Source of the DNA: Plasmopara viticola
Lineage: Eukaryota; Oomycota; Peronosporomycetes; Peronosporales; Peronosporaceae
Assembly (NCBI GenBank): GCA_001695595.3
Contig: MBPM02000047.1
Location: 372,001 to 436,000, forward strand
Length of the DNA: 64,000 bases
Reading direction: 5' to 3'
In this document: positions 57,784 through 64,000 of the stretch, piece by piece
Position numbering within the stretch: the stretch's first letter is position 1
Layout: the number at the start of each line of letters is the position of its first letter
Made by a program: the position numbers and the translations under genes
Notes under the pieces: model-generated
What the model saw: only the letters and a program-made list of their open reading frames with translations
Told to the model about the DNA's origin: nothing
Databases searched by the model: none

Positions 57784-60700
57784 ACGGCTACTTCAGCATT
57801 CTAGGAGGTATTGTAGATATAGATTGGCTTAGACGTGGAAATAAGTTTGCTAATTTAACTTCACAATCTTTCTTTGACCCAATACAGTCGCAGGCCTTCG
57901 AGAGGCTTTGAATGGGTAGTTTGTCGTGCTTTTTGAGAGCCTGCTGACTCGAGTCCAGCTAATTTTTCTAAAAATATATAGCCGTGAGTACAACATCTGC
58001 TACTTTGACTGCAGTAAAGTACTACACATGCCCCGTATTTGAAGGAAGTCGACAGGTCGACAAAGTGAACCTTTGTCTCGCCCGAGGGCCATTAAAGGTC
58101 ACTCACAGAGATCGCGCACTCGTAGCCAGAATACGCTGGCCGGCAGTTGGGGTGAAGTGGCCTACCGGGGAAACTTCAAGCCTTCATGATACACACTATG
58201 TCAACCAAGTCTCGGATAATTTGACAGCTCACGCATGAAATATGAAAAGTTACGATAGATCATTTCGAGTTTTGACTATTTCTGACGCGTCGCAATGTTT
58301 TTGCACGCCGGCAAACGATCGTGGTCAAGTCGAATAAGTTGACTAAAGCTCCAAGAAAGAGCACAAGAAACAATTCAGTGTTTGTTCGACAAATTGATGG
58401 AACGGTTCAAGACATCTCTAGAGTAAGATAAATAAGGCATCAAACTTTGAGATTTCGATAACACAAAGTCATTTAACGTCCTTGAAATGAACATCTATGA
58501 TTAATTTTGGGCAAACCGCTGCCAAAAATTAGCATGAGCTCTACATTGATAGTACAAGCAAGGCCATAGATAGTAGCCATCTAGGATTGCGCAACAGGGC
58601 TTTATAAGTTATGCCTTACCTCTGTTGTGCGTAAAAATTTTGTGGGAAATTTGGGCAAATATGGCTCCGAGACAAGTATTAAGGTATTATGTCTATCCTA
58701 AGACGGACGGTACTGCCATCTTTGAGGTCATCCTAGGCGGAAAATAAAGCCCAGCTAGCGCTGAGGACCTTGGCGATAACGTTTAAAGTGTAGTTTTTTC
58801 ACGATGGGTAACACAGGGTCACCAACTATAACATTAAATAAGGGTAACACAGGGCTGCAAGATGCAGTGAATAACAGTTTGCCGGTAAGTATCAGGCCCT
58901 GTGGTTGACAGAGAAAGAAGTACGCGACAATTTGTTAAGTTTTGGGCCACGGTGGGCATACTCCAGCTTGAGGCATTGTCAGAGGTAACTGTGTTTAGAG
59001 ACATTCGTTCACTGAAAAATCGCATATCTTCCTGCACGTCTTCCCTTATTTTCTCAGCGCTTCAATGTCAATCTTACGTCCACGCGAATACAATGTCAAT
59101 GCCTTGTATCACGCTCTTCAAAAGAATTTCTCGCCTATGTATCGAGGCGGCTTCATTTGCAGCCATTCCTAATTCAAGCAGCTAAAACTTACTCGATCCC
59201 TTCAAGTAAAGATCATACAATTAGGTCTAGAAAGTGATATATCTTGGTGCGGCAAGCTAATCTTACTTTTGAAAAATAATCAAAAAAGCATGTGGCTCTC
59301 AAAGTTCACCGGATGGAACGTTGCTTTCAACTCCTTTTACATATAATTTTCGGATAAAATTTATTTAGGTACAGTGTATTAACGGTAACTACTCAGTTTC
59401 TGGCTTTGCCTTCCAGCAAACGCCTTGCGTAACTAAGCGCTTGTTATCGCTGCCGCTTCGTAGCCATCGCTTCTTCCTTGAGCCGAATTAAAAATTTTGA
59501 TTTTCCTTATCTTGAACCGAGAAACCTTTACGATAAATGAAAACCTTACTTGGCCTTCCGTAATTCAATACAATAAACGCGCTTTCATCAGCTCCCGCGT
59601 GGAATACTCGAGTAATTTCAGGGAAATTGTACACGTGGATGCCGATGGGAGCACGGCATCCTGCTCTTCCTCTTCTCCTTGGCCAAAAGGTCGCCGGTGG
59701 GTATATTGTGTCATCTCGAGCCGAAATTGACTGTCGCGCAAAAAGGATAAGCCCCCCGTGACAAACCGGACAAACAGCTGATGGTCTTTCATCGCCAGTA
59801 TACACAAGATCTTCACGATATCTTGAATCGCTCGATTTGAGCTGGGATACCCGTGTGCACAGACCATATACTTGCGCAATGCCACGCCGTGTAGATCCCA
59901 GAAAAGTATGGTTTAAGGGCAGCACATAACTCAAAGTGGAGATAGCGACAATAAAATACATAGTTAGAATACTTCATTTGTATCATAAACAGGCTCGACT
60001 CTTTAAAATGTCATCAACATCCAGAAGAAGTGGTGATGGTGGGTCGCTAACTAGGGTAGCTGTCAGGACAGTTAATTTCATGATAACCTTACGGGCAAAA
60101 AACTGCCCGAAATGGCTTTATAAATATGTTACCAAGACTTGATGCCAGGTGCCAGTGGATAGACTAATATACGACAACTTTACTGTACTTTCCTGATGTA
60201 CCTTAATCACCAACGCATTAGGAGACACGTTTGCTACTTGTACATTGCTGGGCCGACGCAAGTCCCCATTTCGTGTGAAATGCAATAGACGAAAAAAAGA
60301 AAGACCCAGTTAAAACAGGTCAAGGCTACGAGCACTGCCTTAATCTGCTTTGCCCGCCAAACGATTTCTAGCCTCAAATTTTTAATACGAACGCTTTCAT
60401 CTCGACTTGTGCCTTCTTAAGCAGCTCCTACGCAATAGAAGTTGCGTGCTTGAAATTTTTTTTTGAAAATAATATTCGCAATCGGGCCGCGGTCGATATC
60501 GTCTGCGCTTGGATCCTTGATGTTTTGAAAAGAGTTAGACTGCTTCAAAAATGTGATCTATATGCATCCATACGACTTATTGCGGGGTGCCCGACCCGCG
60601 TCCGGGAGTTTATTGAAAATTCAGAGAGCTCCCAGCTCGACGAGCTGATCGAAATGCACAGCGTAAGAGTAAGCCCGGTAAAAGGGCTTTTTGAAGGATC

Positions 60701-63700
60701 GTCAAGAATCTCTTGAGATCGAGTATGATAAATACTCGATTTCCGAATTAATGATAGCTCGATCATCAAAAATCTCAAAAAGATGTTTTGTTATTCTGCT
60801 CTTATCGTCTGATTTCGGGCGAAAAGCTTTGAGCTATTATAATTGGAATCATACAAATTCGGTATTAGCCCCTTTATCGCTGTTACCTTAGTTCTCCTTG
60901 ATCTAATTTGATAAAAAAAATCAACCTGACGTTTAAAGCTCTGGCGATGTTTCTGGCAATTATAATGTGGCTAAACTAAAAGCAATCATACAAAAAAATA
61001 TTCTGGGGTAACTTTAACAAACTTAAGCCACTTTGTGATTTGACAAATCAATAATATAGGTAAACAGATGCATCAACTTAGACAAAAGGTGGAAGCGTTC
61101 TAATGTAATAATCGAAAAAAAAGATATAAGACCGTGAAAACTGTATTTCTTAAGCATATGCCACTCTAAGTAATTTACTTTTGATTCCTTTCTTATCTCT
61201 GACGCCGATTTCACAATATTCGCAAAATGAGCTTGCTCATTTGATGCGGAAAGAATTACACTTTCGCTCGGAAGGACGCGGAAAGCATGGTTGAGACTTA
61301 TACTCATTGCGATTCAGTCGGTAGATTTAACGTTGGCGATTTGCTTGGCGTGCAACCCATTGTTATAATCTACTGCTTATATAATCTTTAAGATAACTAA
61401 ATGTATCCTATTGACTGGTTGTATTTTACTATCTGGCAATTGTAATAATATTTTTATGGTCCTTTTTGCGTAAACGTTTTCTTTTGGTAAGCTACATTGG
61501 TCAGTTGGGGCGAAGCGACGACAAAGCTTTGATCGTCGCTCACGATCATGCAAGTCACGTTCAGGCCACTTTTTGCGAAGTCAGATTAACGAAAGTGGGT
61601 TCAAGGAAGAGGCCTACAAAAATAGGCTTTTCAGGTCTCTCCACATCAGATTCTAGAAGTACATCCACGTTAAAAATCAGCGATTTCTTGGATGCCGTAA
61701 TTTGTATGGATTTATAAGAATAAAAGTGCTTGAACCCCTTATAATGCGGGCTGAGCGCAAACTCACCCTGTCGCAGAAAATTTTCGCGTCAGCACAAGTT
61801 TTTTAAGCCCACGGTTGACTTTTTCCGTCTGCTCGTCTGTCAGCAAATAAGCTACTGCTGAAACAGCGTGCGATTCCTATACTTTCGATCGGCTCGACAA
61901 ACGTAGCATTAGTTTACAGGTCCCTACATAAGATCGTCGTTAATGAAGATGCTTGAGATTTAAAATATCGTATTCATGGACATATCTGCTGTCTACTGAT
62001 TTGAGGATATGCTAAATGCACCCTTTTGCTCTAACGGCACTCAAAAATCACTATGTCTCTGTTGCGTTTAACTACTGGAAAGCAAAAGACAGAGCAAGGC
62101 TTATGAACTCGACGCTGTCCGCAAGAACTTCGCATAAGAGACGACTTTTGGGCCGCACGTCTAAGCTATAAGCCCGAGAATATCTGTACTTTCTACTCTT
62201 TTGCAAACATGGCAACCAAAATATGCAAGAGACCCAAACTAGTCAAATGGTTTTGTCATATGAGTCTGCGATGATTGACGCCTTGTGTCTGACGAATCCA
62301 TTCGTCATAAGAGCTTTAAGCCTTGCCGATACAGGCAAACGCACAGTCTGATCTTCGCGAAAGTGTATTGGCGAGCAAGCATACCTAGCCGAGGTAAATC
62401 CATATAATGTATTTTGCAAAGAATGACGACCGTCTTGCTATTCTCTGGAATGAGTGAAGCGTATTGACGTCATTGTAAGAGTTCATCTCTTTCAAACACA
62501 ACGAGCTTAAGGTGTATAAAACACACCCTGGGAAGTACCAGTGCTTGCGTCGTGCTAAGTTTTTTTTTTGTCTTGAAAAAGAGATTACGTTAGGCAACCC
62601 TACGACGCCCAATCCAAAACGCGATAATGCTGGATGTCACGTAGCTGATAACATGGTCGCAAGCATAGCCAAGGCTTTGTTTCATCCGGCAGCATTAGAA
62701 GAAATGTGTGGTGGAGGTTTTCATGATGCTGTCAAAGCACCCTGGTGCTGACCCACATAATATCATTTAATTGAAAAGAAGCTTTGCGAGACCTTTCAAA
62801 CCAGCACTGTACTTGTGCATATCGTCGGCTAGACCTACCCACTCCCTTCGATACTTAAAGCGTGGAGTAGGTCAAACGACGACAACTTCACTTTTTCAGA
62901 GCCTGCGCGGACCCCATGGGTGCTCACATTGCAGCCGTGAAATTCGTTGTTTCTATTAGGATCTTAACGACACATTGCGCATAATGTGATCTGAGGGCTA
63001 TATTCGGCCAGCCAGACTTCTATGGTCAAGCTTGCAATGGTCACAAAATTCCGAGTTTTACATTTTTCTGTACAAATAAACCAAAGCACTAAAGAGTCTC
63101 ACACCTTGTAGAAGCACAAGTGTTGCACAAATAATCAAACCAATCGACCTGCAACAAATAACATTCGACCTCGCAAAAAGTTGGCTAAATGAATCCAACA
63201 GGGCAAGGGATGCGACTCCATCCGCCCAATACACAGAGAAGACATTTCTGGATAAATATGGAGAGAAATTTCGATTTATCAATGAAACGAACAAGATATT
63301 GTTGGATATTGAACACCTACCATTAAAAACGGTTGCTTCGTTGTTACGAATAAGGAATAATATCATTCTGGACTTTTCATGGTACTGGAAATGTTTGAGC
63401 GGCACAGCGTTGACCTCGTCGAGTCGATGTTAACGAGATTTTGTCATTATGTTCTGAGCCTCAGGACTTTGGGGTCTTATATGAACCCTGTTGTGCCCCC
63501 GCACCTCTACGAAGCGCTTATCCTTTGCTGGTAGAATGAGTACCGATAGTCACACGGAGACTAAAAGTACTGTCAAACATAAATTTGAGTAACGAATGTC
63601 CATAGAGCTGTGCGCTTTAAGCCACTGCCAAGTTTGTAGCTTTTAGAAAGCAAGCGCCTTGTCAAGACAATTAAAAGGCGCATAAGGACGCGCGGCAATA

Positions 63701-64000
63701 AAGTCGACTGTAAATCTATCTTCTTGTCAAGAGCATCGAGGGCTTCAAGGTACCAAAGTCGCAGCGGAGAGACCGCTGGCTGACCGCCGAGTCAGACTTA
63801 ATGAGCAATCTAGGCACGGCAATATAAGCACCCAGTAGCTGCAGCCCCTCCTAAAGAAAGCGCAAGAACGAGGTATAAGCGGTCTCCAAGTGCGCACTTT
63901 GATTTCCAAGACTAGCAGCAGATTTAAGACTTTTTTAAGAGTTGGGGCGATTACCCCACTTCACAAAATTTGCGAAATTCGTTGGTCTGGCTATAGCAGG

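Larger units (their letters stand above)
55498..64000. other. gene desert at the right end
   Basis: In 8.5 kb there is no supportable complete gene. Protein-like scraps exist: an exon-like acidic end on the plus strand at about 55588-55648 behind a ccgcag acceptor, 56183-56305 (+), overlapping minus frames at 59488-59961, and 60450-60716 (+). None has a recognisable domain or joins to others in phase. Two notable DNA elements are a near-perfect hairpin (57320-57365) and a cluster of four TGACRTCA sites (57737-57783). The overall look is decayed transposon DNA. Confidence 0.5.

Noticed and set aside
59488..59961. Long overlapping minus-strand frames
   Set aside because: Two frames overlap with no domain, and the plus strand is also open, so coding evidence is absent.
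1..64000. CRISPR arrays, bacterial operons, rRNA or tRNA genes
   Set aside because: Introns and protein families show eukaryotic nuclear DNA; no regular spacer array and no convincing tRNA cloverleaf or rRNA core was seen.
1..64000. RXLR or Crinkler effector genes
   Set aside because: No signal peptide followed by RXLR-EER or LFLAK-type motifs was found in any readable frame.

Overview
The window looks like nuclear DNA of a stramenopile, most likely an oomycete of the Phytophthora/downy-mildew type. Four things point that way: a secreted AA17-like lytic polysaccharide monooxygenase (a family described from Phytophthora), a conserved stramenopile-type DNA-binding-like domain protein, genes broken by very short GT-AG introns (about 40-90 nt), and compact gene islands separated by kilobases of decayed, AT-rich, transposon-like sequence. 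I name no species. Every multi-exon model was built by eye: splice sites were kept only where codon phase carries through and the joined protein matches a family pattern.

Layout. 1-817: wreck of an LTR-retroelement gag-like gene. 0.8-5.2 kb: gene-poor. 5.2-12.5 kb: an endoglycoceramidase-related GH5 glycosidase (-), a PX-domain AGC kinase (+) and a TRF/telobox Myb protein (-). 12.5-19 kb: gene desert. 19-34 kb: dense island holding a CAP-Gly/IQ/PPP-phosphatase/EF-hand protein (-), a BUB2-like TBC RabGAP (+), a TMEM208/SND2 protein (-), a P4-ATPase flippase (+), a SAP-RCC1-Cys-rich protein (+) and a calcineurin-A-like phosphatase with its own EF-hands and a hydrophobic tail (-). 34-39 kb: weak candidates and a desert with a strong hairpin. 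39-46 kb: second island with a stramenopile DNA-binding-like protein (+), a coiled-coil protein (-), an intronless second copy of the GH5 gene (+) and a SAP-DCUN1 (DCN1-like) protein (-). 46-50.9 kb: desert. 50.9-55.5 kb: FabI-type enoyl-ACP reductase (+), AA17-like LPMO (-) and an Spc24-like kinetochore protein (-). 55.5-64 kb: desert with a hairpin and a cluster of CRE-like palindromes.

Themes. Several genes concern cell division and chromosomes (BUB2-like GAP, Spc24-like subunit, telobox protein, DCN1-like neddylation factor). Others concern calcium/phosphate signalling (two PPP phosphatases with EF-hands, one AGC kinase) or membrane lipids (flippase, two glycosphingolipid/sterylglucoside-type glycosidases, FabI). 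No operon logic applies; neighbours are mostly divergent or convergent with short spacers. The most unusual items are the CAP-Gly-IQ-PPP-EF-hand architecture, two SAP fusions (SAP-RCC1 and SAP-DCUN1), the intron-bearing versus intronless GH5 pair, a GC-AG intron, and a first coding exon consisting only of ATG.
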